A DNA stretch of 64,000 nucleotides from Aedes albopictus (taxonomy: Eukaryota > Arthropoda > Insecta > Diptera > Culicidae), in NCBI RefSeq assembly GCF_035046485.1, contig NC_085138.1, positions 425,989,265 to 426,053,264 on the forward strand. The letters run 5' to 3'. Below, piece after piece: positions 1-10,965 of this stretch. Both the position numbers and the translations under genes were made by a program. The notes beneath the pieces were generated by a model that made no database searches, was not told the DNA's origin, and saw only the letters and a list, made by a program, of their open reading frames with translations. The first letter of the stretch is position 1; every line of letters starts with the position of its first letter.

Positions 1-66
1 TTGAAGTGATCCCGAAAGAAATTTCTGAAAGAATCACTAGAAGAATTTCTAGAGCATGGTAGAATT

Positions 67-227
67 TTTTTTTATCTGTATTAACGAGATTTTTAGCCCT
101 AGGACCCACGCTTTACTTCCCTTCCGAAGGAAGAACTTACATTTTGCGAATTTGTCGGGAGTGGGATTCGATCCCAGGTCCTCGGCGTGATAGTCAAGTG
201 TTTTAACCATCACACCAGGTCCGCTCC
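67..227 (-). mobile_element. tRNA-derived SINE with perfect 14-bp target duplication
   Basis: Read on the minus strand, the element starts with a tRNA-like head: an A-box-like stretch around GTGTGATGGTTAA and a B-box-like GGGATCGAATCCC. A tRNA-unrelated body follows, ending in a homopolymer run at 67-72. It is flanked by perfect direct repeats AGCATGGTAGAATT at 53-66 and 228-241, as expected of LINE-mediated target-primed insertion. A second copy of the family lies at 12261-12376. It resembles the tRNA-related Feilai-type SINEs described in Aedes, but I assign only the class with confidence. Confidence 0.85.
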
Positions 228-2398
228 AGCATGGTAGAATTCTCGGAAAAATCCATAGAGGAGTTTCTGGAGGAGAACATGAAGGAATTTTTGAATGAAT
301 TCCCGGAGAAATACCTGGAGGAATTTCTGTGGTAATTCCTGGAGGAATGCCTTGAGGAATTTATGAAGGAATTCCTGGAGAAATTCTTGGAGGAAATCCG
401 GGAGAAATTTTGGAGGAATGCCTGAAGGAACGCCTGAAGGAATGCCTGAAGGGATCCCTTGAGAAATATCTGGACAAATCACTGGAGCTATTTCTGATAG
501 AATCCCTGCAGGAGCTCCTGGATGCACCACAGGAAAAATCCCTGGAGGAACTTTTGGAGGAATTCCTGGTAAGAAAGTCTGAACGAATATCTGGAGGATT
601 TACTGAATTTTCCTGAAGGAATATCTGCAGAACTACCTGGATGAACACCTGGAGAAAACCGTGAAAAAAATCCTGAAGGAATCTCTGATTGAATTTCCAA
701 AGCAATTCTAGGAGGAATTTCTGAATAAATCCGATGTGGCATTGAGAATTTCCTAGTAGAATTTTTGGAGGTATCCAGGATCAATTCCTGGATAAATTCT
801 TGGAGAAAATTCTAGGAGAGTCCCTGAAGAAATCCCTGACACAATTTTTGGAAGAATCTCTGGCAGAACTCTTGAAGGAATGCTTGGAGGAATTACCGAA
901 CGAAAGTCTTAAAAAATGCCTGGTGGAATGCTTGACGTAATGCCTGGAGAAGTTCCTCAAGCAATTCCTGGTGGAATCTCTGGAGGAAGTCGTGAAGGAA
1001 TCCTACTTAGAAGGAATTCCTGGATAAATTCCAGCATGAATTTCCTTCATGGAAGTATCTCCGGAGGAATTCCTGGAGGAATTCAAAGAAAAGATAAATT
1101 CTTGAAGAAAATCTGGAGGATTTTCTAGGAGAACTTTTAGAGGAATCCTCGGAGAAATCCATGGAGGAGAAATTTTTGGATGAATTTCTGGAGGAGTGCT
1201 TACCATGAAAAGTTCCTGGAAGAATCTTTGGAAGAATTCCTGGAACAATTTTTGAAGGCATCCATGGAGGATTTCCTGGTGAATTTCCTGAAGGATTTGC
1301 TAAAGGAATTTCTGAAGGAATCCGAAAAGGATTTTCTTAAGAGACCCCCGGAAAAAAAAATCAAAATCAAAAATCACAGAAGGGATTATTCAAATCCTGA
1401 AGAGATTATTGGTGGAATGCTTGGACAAATGCTTAAAAGAATACCTGGTGAAATTTTCGGAGAAATTCCTGGTAGAATCCCTGGAGAACTCTGAGCAGAA
1501 ATATTTGAAGGAATATTTTGAGAAATTCAAAGAGGATTCGCTTGAGTTATTCCTTGAGGAATCTCTGAAGAAATGTCTGGAAGAATGTCTGGAGGAATTC
1601 CTGGAAGAATTCCTGGAGGAATTCCTGGAGGAGACTCTGGAACAATTTCCGGGACAATACAATTTCTGGGACAATCTCTAGAGAAATACCTGGAGAAATG
1701 CCTCTAGAAAAATTCCTAGTGGAATCCCTGGCGAAATTCCTGGATGAATTCATGGAGGAGGTCTTGGTGGAATGCCTGAAGAAATCTGTAGAAGTATTTC
1801 TGGAGAATTATTTAGAAGAATTCGTAGAGTAATTGCTCGATGAATCCCTTAAGAATCTCTTGAGGATTTTTTGGATTTTTTAGAGGAATCCCTGCAGTAT
1901 TTCTCGAAGTAATCTCTGGAGGAATCCCAGAAGGTAGTTCTGAAGAAAACGCAGAAGGAATTCTTGGAAAAATCCTGAAAGCATTCTAAGAAGAGTTCAT
2001 GGGAAATTCCTGTAGTAGTACACAACACACATAGAACACGACTCGACTCAGGAGCATTTCCTGAAGAAATGGCTTCCATGAAGAAACCCCAGGATGAGTC
2101 CTGGAAGGGAATTCCTAAACAATTCCTCTAGGAATTCTTGAATGGATTCCTTGAGGAATTCCAAGGTGAGTTCCTGGAAGAATCCCTGGAGATTTTTTTT
2201 TTCAAATGTTCAATGGAGTTGCTTCTGAAAGATTCCCAGAATTATTTTCCAAGTAAATCCCCCGAAAAAATCCTGTGGGAATCCTTTTAGGAATTCTTGG
2301 AAAAATATCTAAAAAAAACCCCGGAGGAATCCCAGAAGCAACCTCATGAGGATGATGATTAACCTGGGCTTGTTAGGGGAATATCTGTAAACAAAAAG

Positions 2399-2562
2399 AA
2401 AATCGCGTTAAGTACTGTTCCTTTGAATTCCACTAAGAATTTGCATCCTTTGACAGATACGTATTTCGACCTCAACTGTAAGGTCGTCTTCAGTGTCTTG
2501 TCGAGTCAAGTACAATGCAAATTCTTAGTGGAATTCAAAGGAACAGTACTTAACGCGATTTT
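2399..2562. mobile_element. Short foldback element with ~47-bp near-perfect arms
   Basis: The arms at about 2399-2445 and 2516-2562 are reverse complements with almost no mismatch; both contain GCGTTAAGTACTGTTCC or its complement. The loop contains the word CCTTTGACAGATACGTATTT. The same loop word recurs in diverged form near 61804-61860, which shows a dispersed family. The transcript or single strand would fold into a long hairpin. I did not identify a target duplication or superfamily. Confidence 0.7.
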
Positions 2563-3400
2563 CTTTTTATTTAACCCCATGAGGAATTTTCGGGAAATTC
2601 CAGGAGATTATTGTACACAAATTCCTGGAAGAATTAGTGTAGGAATCTCTGAAAAAAATCTGATGAAATCTATATCTTCAGTAATTTCTAGACGAATTAT
2701 TGTAGGAATTCTTGGATGGACTACTCAAGGATCTCTTTTTACCAAATTTTGAAAAAAATTCTAGAATAATTTTTAAATAATCTCTGGTAAAAATTGCTTG
2801 AATATGTTTTTAAATAAATTCCTCCTGAAGCACTCCAAATAATTTCAGATGGAATTATAGGAACAAACTCTCGCGAAACTTATTGAAGGAAAAAATATAT
2901 ATCTAAAGGTATACCTGTTGAAATACCTAAAAGGATTTATGGTAAACTTTCATTGGGAATTTCTGGAAAAAATCTGAAAAAAACCTAAAAAAAAGCACTC
3001 TAAAGATATTCCAGGAGAAATACCCAGAGAAATGTGTAGTGAAATCTTTAGGGAAATTCTTGAATGATTCTCTGGATGAGTGCATGATGAAGCCATTGCA
3101 GGAAAGAATGGGAAAATCCCTGGAGGTATTTTTAATGCATTCTTGCAGAAGTATCTGTAAAAATTTTGAAAAAAAAAACGTCTGAGGTATTCCTGAAGCA
3201 TTTCTTGGAACAAGCTCTGGAATATTTACTGTCGGAACCTCGCAAGGTGAACATGGAGATACATATTCACGAAGACGGAATTCCCAGAGAAGTTCATTGA
3301 GCATTTCGTTCAGGAATTCCTGGAATTTCAGAAGATGTTCCTGGAGGAATTCGAAAGGAAAGCCTTGGGTATTTTGCTCTTAACATGACGTTTCTTTTAA

Positions 3401-3839
3401 TTAAATACTATTGTAAATTTAATAAATGTTGAGTTATTACACTCTGTAGCAGCATATGGTGCTAGGAATTCATTATTTTTTTCTACCGGTACCGGTTCTG
3501 GCATATCCGGAAAATTTGACATGTTGTTTTTGTACTTCATGAATAAAATTCGCAAGATTCAACCAAGCTTGTTATTTGGTAAAGTTCTATGATAAGATTT
3601 AAGGGTGCTTATAGAGCAATACTTGATGTAATTTCTTGTGGTTTTCGGGAAAAATCAAGTTTGATAATCCTGAGACTCCTGGAACAACACCTCAGAGAGG
3701 CATGCTCTTCAATCAGTTTATCACGGGAAGGGAATCTTCGCACTGTTACACAAAAAAAAATCACGTCACATCACATTTTTTTAACTACATCACATTGAAC
3801 TACGAACACTAACAATTAATTTAAAAAATCGTGCGAGGC
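3401..3839. other. Unassigned AT-rich sequence
   Basis: No gene, repeat structure or terminal inverted repeat is recognised here. A 69-codon frame at 3589-3798 has no family features and lies in AT-rich sequence, so I treat it as chance. Confidence 0.4.
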
Positions 3840-4340
3840 TTCTTTAGAACTTGAAAGATTTTTTCAGGAATTTCAGCGAGGTATTTCTTCAAAAGTTTTT
3901 ACATGGTTTTTTTCAGAATTCCTCTGAAAATTCCTTCGAAAATCCAACAGGTTTCTTCTTCGGAAACCCTTCGGAAAGTTTCTCCAAGAGTTTCTTTAGA
4001 AATTACTTCAACGATTTTTGCAAGAACTGAATCCAACATCCAGTGATTTTACAAATTAGTTGTCCCAGAAATTCCATAAGAAAATACCTCGTGATTTTTT
4101 GAAAGAATTCCTGGATGATTGTCTGAGGGAATCCCTTAAGATACTCTCGGTGAAACATTTGAAGATTTATTGAAGACATTCTTGAAAATGTTCGTGGAAG
4201 ATTCCGAGAAAAATCCTGTTATTTTCTTTAGTGGCATGCCTGGATTAAAGGCCAGGGAAAATATCTGGAAAGTATCCTAATTCTTAGAGAGAAAGGTGTG
4301 AGAAACTTCAGGAGAAACTCTGGAATAGTGCGTCTCAAAA
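3840..4340. repeat. GGAATT-type repeat block, switching from reverse to forward
   Basis: 3840-4030 reads as the complement of the GGAATTCCTGGA word (for example TTCCTCCAGG-like phrasing), while 4080-4340 reads forward. It aligns with 10755-11175: both contain a phrase of the type TTTCAGCRAGGTATTTCT and later AAACTTCAGGAG followed by AACTCTG. It is therefore the left part of a long duplicated segment and not an independent array. Confidence 0.65.
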
Positions 4341-5205
4341 AAAAAAAACAATGTAGAAAAAGTCAAGGTGCTCAACCTTAAAATGAAAAATGAGCATATT
4401 TGAAGCATTTTTGTAGAACATTTCGATTCAAAAAATATTTGGAGATTCCCAGGGCCAGGGCGATTTTTGAAAAATTACCCTTTTTTATGAAAATTCTCAA
4501 AAAATAGCTTTTTTCCGTAATATTTTCCCATTTTCTGTTTTTTTTTAATATTATTGTATTTTTCTATAAACTCTTAGGCATTCCTGAAGGGTATTAGGTT
4601 TTTGAAATATCGTGTTTATGTTGACGGCAGAACATTTTTTGAGGTTATGAAAGGACTATTTTTGAGCATTTTTCATCAAAATCCTCCAAAAAGACATATG
4701 CATCTTTTAATTTCAACTATGGAAAGTGTATTTGATTGTTCTACTTATATGCGTCATTTCCAAAACGAAAAGATTTAAAATATCTTGTCTAGTGTTGAGA
4801 TCTTACGGCTTTTATTGAATGGATCATATTTCAATACTTTGTATATTAATCTGTTGTATGTATTCTAAAAAGTGTTAAAATAAAAGCTTTCAGCACATAA
4901 AAGGTTCTGCTGTCTATTTAAACACAATACTTCAAAAACCATTACTCTTCAAAGATACCTTGGGGTTAATTTAAAAAATATTGAAGAATATTAGAATTTG
5001 AAAAATATTACGAAAAACACTTTTTTTTGAGAATTTTCATGAAAAAGGTTGATTTTACAAAAATTGCCCTAGCGGAACCTTTCAGTTATTTTTTTTTTAG
5101 AAAATCGAAATGTTTTACAAAAAAGCATCAAATATGAATATTTGCCATTTTAGGGTTGAGCATCTTGACTTTTCGAACATCGATTTTTTTTTTTTTGGTA
5201 CTGAA
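4331..5205. mobile_element. Large inverted-repeat element (MITE-like)
   Basis: A run of A followed by AAAGTCAAGGTGCTCAACC at about 4350-4375 is mirrored by GGTTGAGCATCTTGAC near 5153-5175 and a T-run. Further inside, phrases such as ATGAAAATTCTCAAAAAA and its complement also pair, so the arms are about 200 bp and the centre is AT-rich. There is no open reading frame, so it is non-autonomous. It interrupts the long GGAATT segment at a point where the paralogous copy at 11.2 kb has no counterpart, which marks it as a later insertion. Termini and target duplication are not resolved. Confidence 0.65.
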
Positions 5206-5214
5206 AGTAGTTTT

Positions 5215-6480
5215 AAGGAAAAATAACTTTGGAAATTTTTGAAGGGATAACTCGAGAGATCCGTGGAGAAATTTTCAAGAAAGTCCTTTAAAACATTTCT
5301 TCAGAAGTTACAGATAAAGGTACTGCCAGAATTTTTGAAAAATCCTTCAATTCATTTTCAAGCGATCCCTCTAAGGATTTTCTGAATTAAACCATGGAAA
5401 AACTCCTGGAAGTAGCTCTGGCGTAGAAGTGTAGAATTAGCAAGAGGTTAAAATACACGTTAATAAAAACACAACAAAAAAAAAAAATCTGGAGTAAAAT
5501 GCAATACAATTTCTAAGGGGATTAGTACAGAAAAAGCCTAGAAACTTTTGAAGGAAATCCTGCAGAAACAAAACAAAAAAATCCTTGAAAAAATCACCAA
5601 AAAATCGTTTTTTTATAATTTTTGAAAATTTATGAAAGAAATTCTTGCAAAATTCCTTTTAGAATGACAAGTAATTTCTGCAGGAAACGCTGAGAGAATA
5701 CTTGGAGAAAATCCTGGAAAATCTCCGCAGGATCTGAAAGAAATCCCGAAGAAAAGTATGAATGAATTCGTAGCAATTTCTGAAGGAATACTTGGACGAA
5801 CTTCTGTAGATACTCTAAGAAAAACTTCCAGAAGAATATCCCAAGAATTTTCCAATGAAACTTCGAATCAAATGCCTGAGAGTATCCTCTGCAAAATTTC
5901 AACAAAAATTCCCTACATAGTTCAGGGAAAATATTATAAAGAAAGCCTTGAGGATTTCAATTCAATTTTTGGTAGAAATTTAGATGAATGCTTGGAGTAA
6001 CCCCTGGAGAATTCCAAGAAAAGTTCTTGAGAAACTTCTTGAAGAATTCCTGAAGAAATTTTTAAGTAAAATTCGAGAATGAATTTCTCATAATATTCCT
6101 GGAGAAATTTATTCCGAAATTTTATAAAGAAATTAATACACAAACTTCTGTTGTAATCATTCTAAAGGAACTTCTTATAGAATCTCTGGAGGATTCCCAT
6201 GAAAAATTCTCAAAGCAATTCATGGACAGGAATGGATTCTAAAAGAATTCCCGTAGGAATCTTTGGAGGAATTCTTTCTGAAATAATTCTAGGGAATCCT
6301 GCGAGAATACTTTTACATTAAAAATTTCGTGAACATTATAGAAAATTTTGATAAAATTCCTTAAGGAATACCTGGCAATGTCCCTAGAGGCAATCGTAGA
6401 AAAAAATCAAAAGAATTTGAGAAGGAATACATTCTTGAAGAAATTAGAAGAATTCTGGAAAGTTTGTCCCTTCCTTGATA
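5215..6480 (+). repeat. GGAATT-type repeat block, forward
   Basis: Forward-orientation diverged 12-mer repeats. Stretches match 11395-12258 in order: an AATTTCTAAR...AAACAAAA phrase at 5510-5580 corresponds to 11397-11450, and the phrase ATTCTAGGGAATCCTGCGA occurs at both 6285-6303 and 12207-12225. This is the right part of the long duplicated segment. Confidence 0.7.
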
Positions 6481-6529
6481 ATCACAGAAACAGTTTGTGG
6501 AAATGACTCATGGTGAAAAAATGATTCCC

Positions 6530-6655
6530 TTAATAAGGCGAATTATCAATGTCACTTCACTGGGGACGTACCAGTATGGAAGGCGCTGAAATTATGAATT
6601 TTGAGTTACCAGCTCTGATTTTATCAAGATGACACTGGTTTCCATGCTTTGGTTT
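6530..6655 (+). repeat. Right end of duplicated segment, non-GGAATT part
   Basis: This stretch, with an AATGTC...ACTTC phrase followed by TTATCAAGATGACAC, aligns with 13205-13285 (AATGTCTATGTAACTTCCC...CTTGATGACACCAC). The match extends beyond the GGAATT-rich part, so the two loci share a real segment and not only simple sequence. Confidence 0.55.
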
Positions 6656-6659
6656 GGGA

Positions 6660-7782
6660 TCTTATTTTGGCTTTGGCTCTTACTTACTCCAAGTTCAGAT
6701 TCAGTTCTGATTATGTTTCTGATTGTGCTTTTAAGAACTCTTGTAGATCAAACTGTTTGTGGATGAGCTTTTTGTTGTAGTTTTGACACTAAGTATTAGT
6801 TGCTTTTTGTTTTAACTGTCATAATGTTTGTGTTAAAACTGGAATCAATGTTCCTGTTTCTTTATTTGGTTTTAGTTTTTGTCGTCGTCTTATGTTTAAA
6901 TGCTTCTGGTTAATCTTTTTTTTTAATTAGTTGGATTTTTTTTCATCTCCGACACGTACTTTGAACCAGCCACCAACTTCCACCCCAGAGTGTACCTACT
7001 TCATTAGCATATTCTTCTGCTGTTTTTCGAGCACTGTCGAAAAATTAGTTCAATTCGGTTCCACCACTCTCGCCGTCACCGTCCGCCTTCAGCCCCATAG
7101 CCGGAGTTGTAACAAATTTTATAATCGAAATAGAAACAGCTTGTCGAATGGGATATCATCGGAGCGAGCTTGACTGCCGGTTCCTTTGGGCTGGGAGGCC
7201 CTAGAAGAGTCCGACATTAGCATAAGAATCGAAAATGAAAGTCCTTGTCGGAGTGGATGCGATTTCGGCCACAGGGGTGGCGACGACATGGAATCGGTTG
7301 GTTGCTCCGAAGGGGCGTCGGAAATTGAAGAAAGGAATTGAATTAAAAGTAAACAATTTCCTAAATGGATTCGATGATACAATTTTACAGCCAGTCGTAC
7401 TGCCTGATGGGCTGAGATGGTGTCCGAATTTTGTGTGAAATCTTTGGCTTTTGTGGGTCAACAAGAATGGTGAGAGAGGGGAGAAATGGTGCAGGCCACA
7501 GAGTGACAGCAAAAGTCTTCGCAGGAAGTTTGATTTGGAATGGAACAAGTTTTACCACGGACGGGCTGGAGTGGGGAATTAAATGTGAGAAAATGAATAA
7601 ATAATTCTCGGTCGAAGAAATCAATCGTTAATTGGCATTTGGAATGGTATTTAAAGCTGACAGCTGTCAATATTGACGAACAAATTAATTGAAAACTTTA
7701 ACGAGAAATGCCAATTTCACAGCTTTTGTTTTAACGTAAACTAGATACTGTTGCTGAAAAGTAAACTTATTTCAAGCGCATC
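6660..7782. other. Apparently unique sequence, no gene recognised
   Basis: Repeat content drops and GC content rises between about 6950 and 7600. Several overlapping frames of 67-115 codons exist on both strands, but none shows a domain, splice-bounded exon or codon pattern I recognise. It could be a regulatory or untranslated region of a neighbouring gene; the sequence alone does not show this. Confidence 0.4.
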
Positions 7783-8104
7783 TCGGGTAGATGAAAAGAG
7801 CTGAATAATAGCATATTTTGATATTTAGATCAAAATGTGATATTGGTTTGATTGATATAAGAGATAAAAAATCTGAAAATAATATCTAAAATTTACTCCT
7901 GGAACACCATCATCAGATCATAATTAGATATTGTAAGATCTAACCAATAGCAGCAAGCTATTCGTTTGATCTTGAAATATCAAGTTTTGATATTGTTCAG
8001 ATGTTCCAGGGACATTTTTCAGATATTATTTTCAGATCTTTTATCTCTTATATCAATCAAACCAATATCACAGTTTGATCGTGAGACTTTCACCTCTACC
8101 CGGG
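7783..8104. mobile_element. MITE with CGGGTAGA-type terminal inverted repeats
   Basis: The left end CTCGGGTAGATGAAA at about 7783 is mirrored by TTTCACCTCTACCCG at 8088-8102. Long inner arms pair as well: TGATATTGGTTTGATTGATA near 7841 against TATCAATCAAACCAATATCA near 8051, and AAAATAATATCT against its complement. Arms total more than 100 bp around a centre near 7945. No coding capacity; target duplication unclear. Confidence 0.8.
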
Positions 8105-9231
8105 AATAAAGCACGTAAACATTAAAATCGTTTGTCTTCCTTGCTGTACAATGTGTTATTCGTTTCCTGTTGCTTTGGGAACTCCTCCACCTGTCGCTGA
8201 TTAAACCACTCGGCCTGCAAAATAAAGAACCACTGCGGACAAACTCTTTAAATCTCGCACCTTTTCCGGAACGGGCAGGCGTCCGTCCATTATTCTTATC
8301 GTGCATAATTAAAAACTTCCAAAGCAAATCCTTTAAGTCCTCTTAGAGTACCAGCACAGCTTTGTCGAACCTCTCTACCGGTGCTGCTGCTGCTGCTGCC
8401 AAAGCTTCGGTCAAAGCGAACTAGGAATCGAAATTCCTTCACACTCTGCTGCCTCGTAACTCACCCCATACCAAACGAATTTCAAACCTCCATTCCACCA
8501 TGTATCCATCTCGATACGACCGACGACCGACAACGATGACGACGAGGGGACAGTGTGCCGGGTACCTACCCTGCGCCCATAGGAGGAAAAAGCTTTCAAC
8601 TTGGGAAAATTACATCTCGCTGAAAAACAACTCGAATCATGAAAGGAAGTGAAAAACCAAATCCGACAAAGCCGAGTGGGTGTGAGAGAAAAAAAAAGTG
8701 CGGAAAAAGGCCTTTTCTTCCTCGGAATCAGATAGCGTGGTGGCGAACGACTAGAGAGCCCCATGTACGGACAATCTGTCGTGAGAAAAGTGTAAATTTT
8801 AATCACCCGGTACAAAGCAAGTTGTAAGGTAGGTAGGAACTAACGGAACCGGCTTTGGAAGTGTGGAGAACAGAATTGCGAAGTGAAGCGAAGGCTGGCA
8901 AAGCAGTAATAAGAAACAGTCGGTACAATAAAAGTACCACAGGGAAGGTGGTGGGTTGGCGTCGGACTGGTGGTGGTGGTGCTGTTTTGTGTGGTGGCAC
9001 GGTTCTTTTCATTACTGTAAATTCTGTGCGCCATCCATATGTTGTCGTCCTATTTTCGCAACGGATGCGGTCGGTTGACCAGGGATGCCAGAAAGTTTAG
9101 GTGCCTGGAAAAAGAATGAGAGTCTTCATCACTTACAAGTCTACAGTAAAATCCTGGAATTAGCATTGGGATATGTTTTGGCTTACCAATCCAAGTGGAA
9201 ATCACATCCCAAAAAAAAAAATGCTAGCTGT
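8105..9231. other. Apparently unique, GC-richer sequence with (CTG)n
   Basis: This is one of the least repetitive parts of the window. It holds a short (CTG)6-like run at 8382-8399 and mixed purine tracts. Frames on both strands (for example 8411-8815 minus and 8855-9100 plus) have no recognisable domain. A promoter-proximal or untranslated region is possible but not demonstrated. Confidence 0.4.
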
Positions 9232-9652
9232 ATAACAGCTTATTCAGCCAAAACTTTGAAAACCAAGCTTAAGGTGAAACTGGAAGCATTTCTCATTTTT
9301 TTTTTTGGTTATTGATTTTTTTATTAAATAACGAAGCAATATTTTCAAAATCGGCTTTCGTACACATGTAGAGTATGGATCAAGGTATATTCTGAATTTT
9401 TTTGTAATGGAAAATGTTTTTCATTTTTGCAGAAACCATTTTTTGTGAAATTTTGTTCAAAAATGGTTTCCGCAAAAACGAAAAACATGTTCTACCAGGA
9501 AAAAAATCAGGAGATACCTTGATCCATACGCTACATGTGTACGAAAACCGATTTTGAAAATATTGCATCGTTATTCAATAAAAAATCAAAAACCAAAAAG
9601 TGAGGAAATGCTTCCAGTTTCGCCTTAAGAGCGTTTTATTCAGCTATTGTAC
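9232..9652. mobile_element. Long hairpin MITE (~420 bp)
   Basis: The two halves pair around a dyad near 9442: GGTGAAACTGGAAGCATTTC at about 9273 pairs with GAAATGCTTCCAGTTTCGCC near 9605; CGTACACATGTAGAGTATGG pairs with CCATACGCTACATGTGTACG; AAAACCATTTTT-type sequence flanks the centre. Almost the whole element is arm. The outer ends carry AGCT...ATTCAG-type sequence. No coding capacity. Confidence 0.8.
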
Positions 9653-9747
9653 AACAATAATGTTTGTTGAGAATGCTAGGAAATGCTTTGACATCTATGT
9701 GCACAACAGAAACATGTGCTTGATGCTATTGAGATTTGCATTTTGAA

Positions 9748-9860
9748 AAAAAAAATCACGTTCTCCGGTGGGAATCGTACCAACGACTGCAACTTCGCTA
9801 GAGGGGCGCTTCTAATCCTTCATGCTGCGAAGTCACTTAACTATCTCCGTCTCCTGTAGG
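9748..9860 (-). mobile_element. tRNA-like SINE head (second family)
   Basis: On the minus strand there is a B-box-like GGTACGATTCCCACC, an upstream A-box-like segment around GATAGTTAAGTGACTT with a long interval between them, and a run of T after it (A-run on the plus strand at about 9746-9756). The long spacing recalls class II tRNAs such as Ser or Leu, but pairing of a full cloverleaf is not evident. A tRNA-derived SINE is likelier than a functional tRNA gene. Confidence 0.4.
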
Positions 9861-9889
9861 CGTAGAACATATTGATTTTAAAATCTACC

Positions 9890-10965
9890 AAGGTTTCGGA
9901 AACTTCTCTGGCTGTTTTTACAAATTTTTCCAGTGTTTATTGAAATAAATTCTTCAGAGCTTTCTTTAGAAGTGTCTCCAATAAATATTTTAACGGGTTC
10001 CTCAAGAAACTCCGTCAGGGATTACTGTAGAAGTTCTTCATGGGATTCGTAAAGTAAATCCTTCGAAAACTTCTCCAGGAATGACTTTAGAATTTCTTTC
10101 AACGGATTTTTCAAAAAATCCAAAATTTAAAAATCTTCCAGAGATTCCTTCAAAAAGTCGTACCGGTGGTTCTTCAAGAAGTCCAGCATAGTAATTATTC
10201 AGTAATTGGTCAAGGGCTTCCATTAAAGATTCGAGCAGCAATGTGTGCAAGTCCTCGTTTAAAAAAATCATCCAGAAAATCCAGCATTAATTCATCCAGG
10301 GATTCTTGCATTATTACTTTCAGTGACTCAGTTCTCAGGAAATTCCTACTCTGCTAGAGATTACTGCAGAAGTTCATACAGAGATTTACAAACAGGACTA
10401 CTTAATAGGGAGTTAATTCAGAAATATTTCGTATTATTTTTATAGGATTTTTTTAAATAACACATAAGTTTTCTCATGTTTTTTCTCAGAAGTTTGTTTC
10501 TCATCTGTGAACGTATCACAGATTGCTGGTGATAGACTTTGTGAAAATTCTGCAAGAACATTATTGGAAGGTTTCTCAAAAAAATTCTCCTGGATTTCTT
10601 TCAAGAGTTTTTCTGACATTTATTCAGATTTTTTCATATAGTTACCTTCGAGAGTACTTTCTGAGATTTCTTAACAGATTCTACTAAAAAAAACTTTTGC
10701 TCTGATTCCTTTTGAAATTCATCTAAAAATGTCTTCAGAGAATTCTTCAAAATTTTAGAGGCTTTTTACTGGAATTTCAGCAAGGTATTTCTCCAAAAGT
10801 ATTTCTATGGTTTATTTTTCTGAAATTCATCTGAAATGTCTTCAAATATCTCAGTTATTCCTTCTAAACTTCTTCCAAAGATTTCTTCTAAGAATTCCTT
10901 TAGAAACTTCTACAGGAGTTCTTGTAGGAGCTGTTTAAAACATCCATCTATCGATTTTCCTTTAA
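9890..10965 (-). repeat. GGAATT-type repeat block, reverse orientation
   Basis: The stretch reads as the complement of the 12-mer word (phrases such as TTCTTCAAGAAGTCC, TTCCTTTAGAAACTTC). It meets a forward block at about 10966, so the pair forms a broad imperfect dyad, the same arrangement seen at 3.84-4.34, 18.0-19.0, 26.4-29.1 and 35.9-37.0 kb. Confidence 0.7.

Larger units (their letters stand above)
1..3400 (+). repeat. Degenerate GGAATTCCTGGA-type 12-mer repeat block, forward orientation
   Basis: The block reads as diverged copies of a 12-base word close to GGAATTCCTGGA; the cleanest tandem run is near 1590-1640. The word contains the palindrome GGAATTCC, but the TGGA spacer is asymmetric, so the strand can be called, and it is forward throughout. 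Because the period is a multiple of three and contains no stop, several frames stay open and give spurious peptides rich in Glu-Glu-Phe-Leu or Ser-Arg-Asn-Ser. It is interrupted by a SINE at 67-227 and a hairpin element at 2399-2562. I see no coding signal; divergence is high, so the array is old. Confidence 0.8.

Noticed and set aside
1590..1640. Heat-shock elements in GGAATTCC repeats
   Set aside because: Heat-shock elements need nGAAnnTTCn spacing; GGAATTCC puts GAA and TTC directly adjacent, so the repeat does not meet the consensus.
210..1753. Overlapping frames of 68-114 codons on both strands, some Glu/Phe/Leu-rich and coiled-coil-like
   Set aside because: They are translations of a stop-free 12-mer repeat whose period is a multiple of three; all frames are open at once and no gene signal is present.
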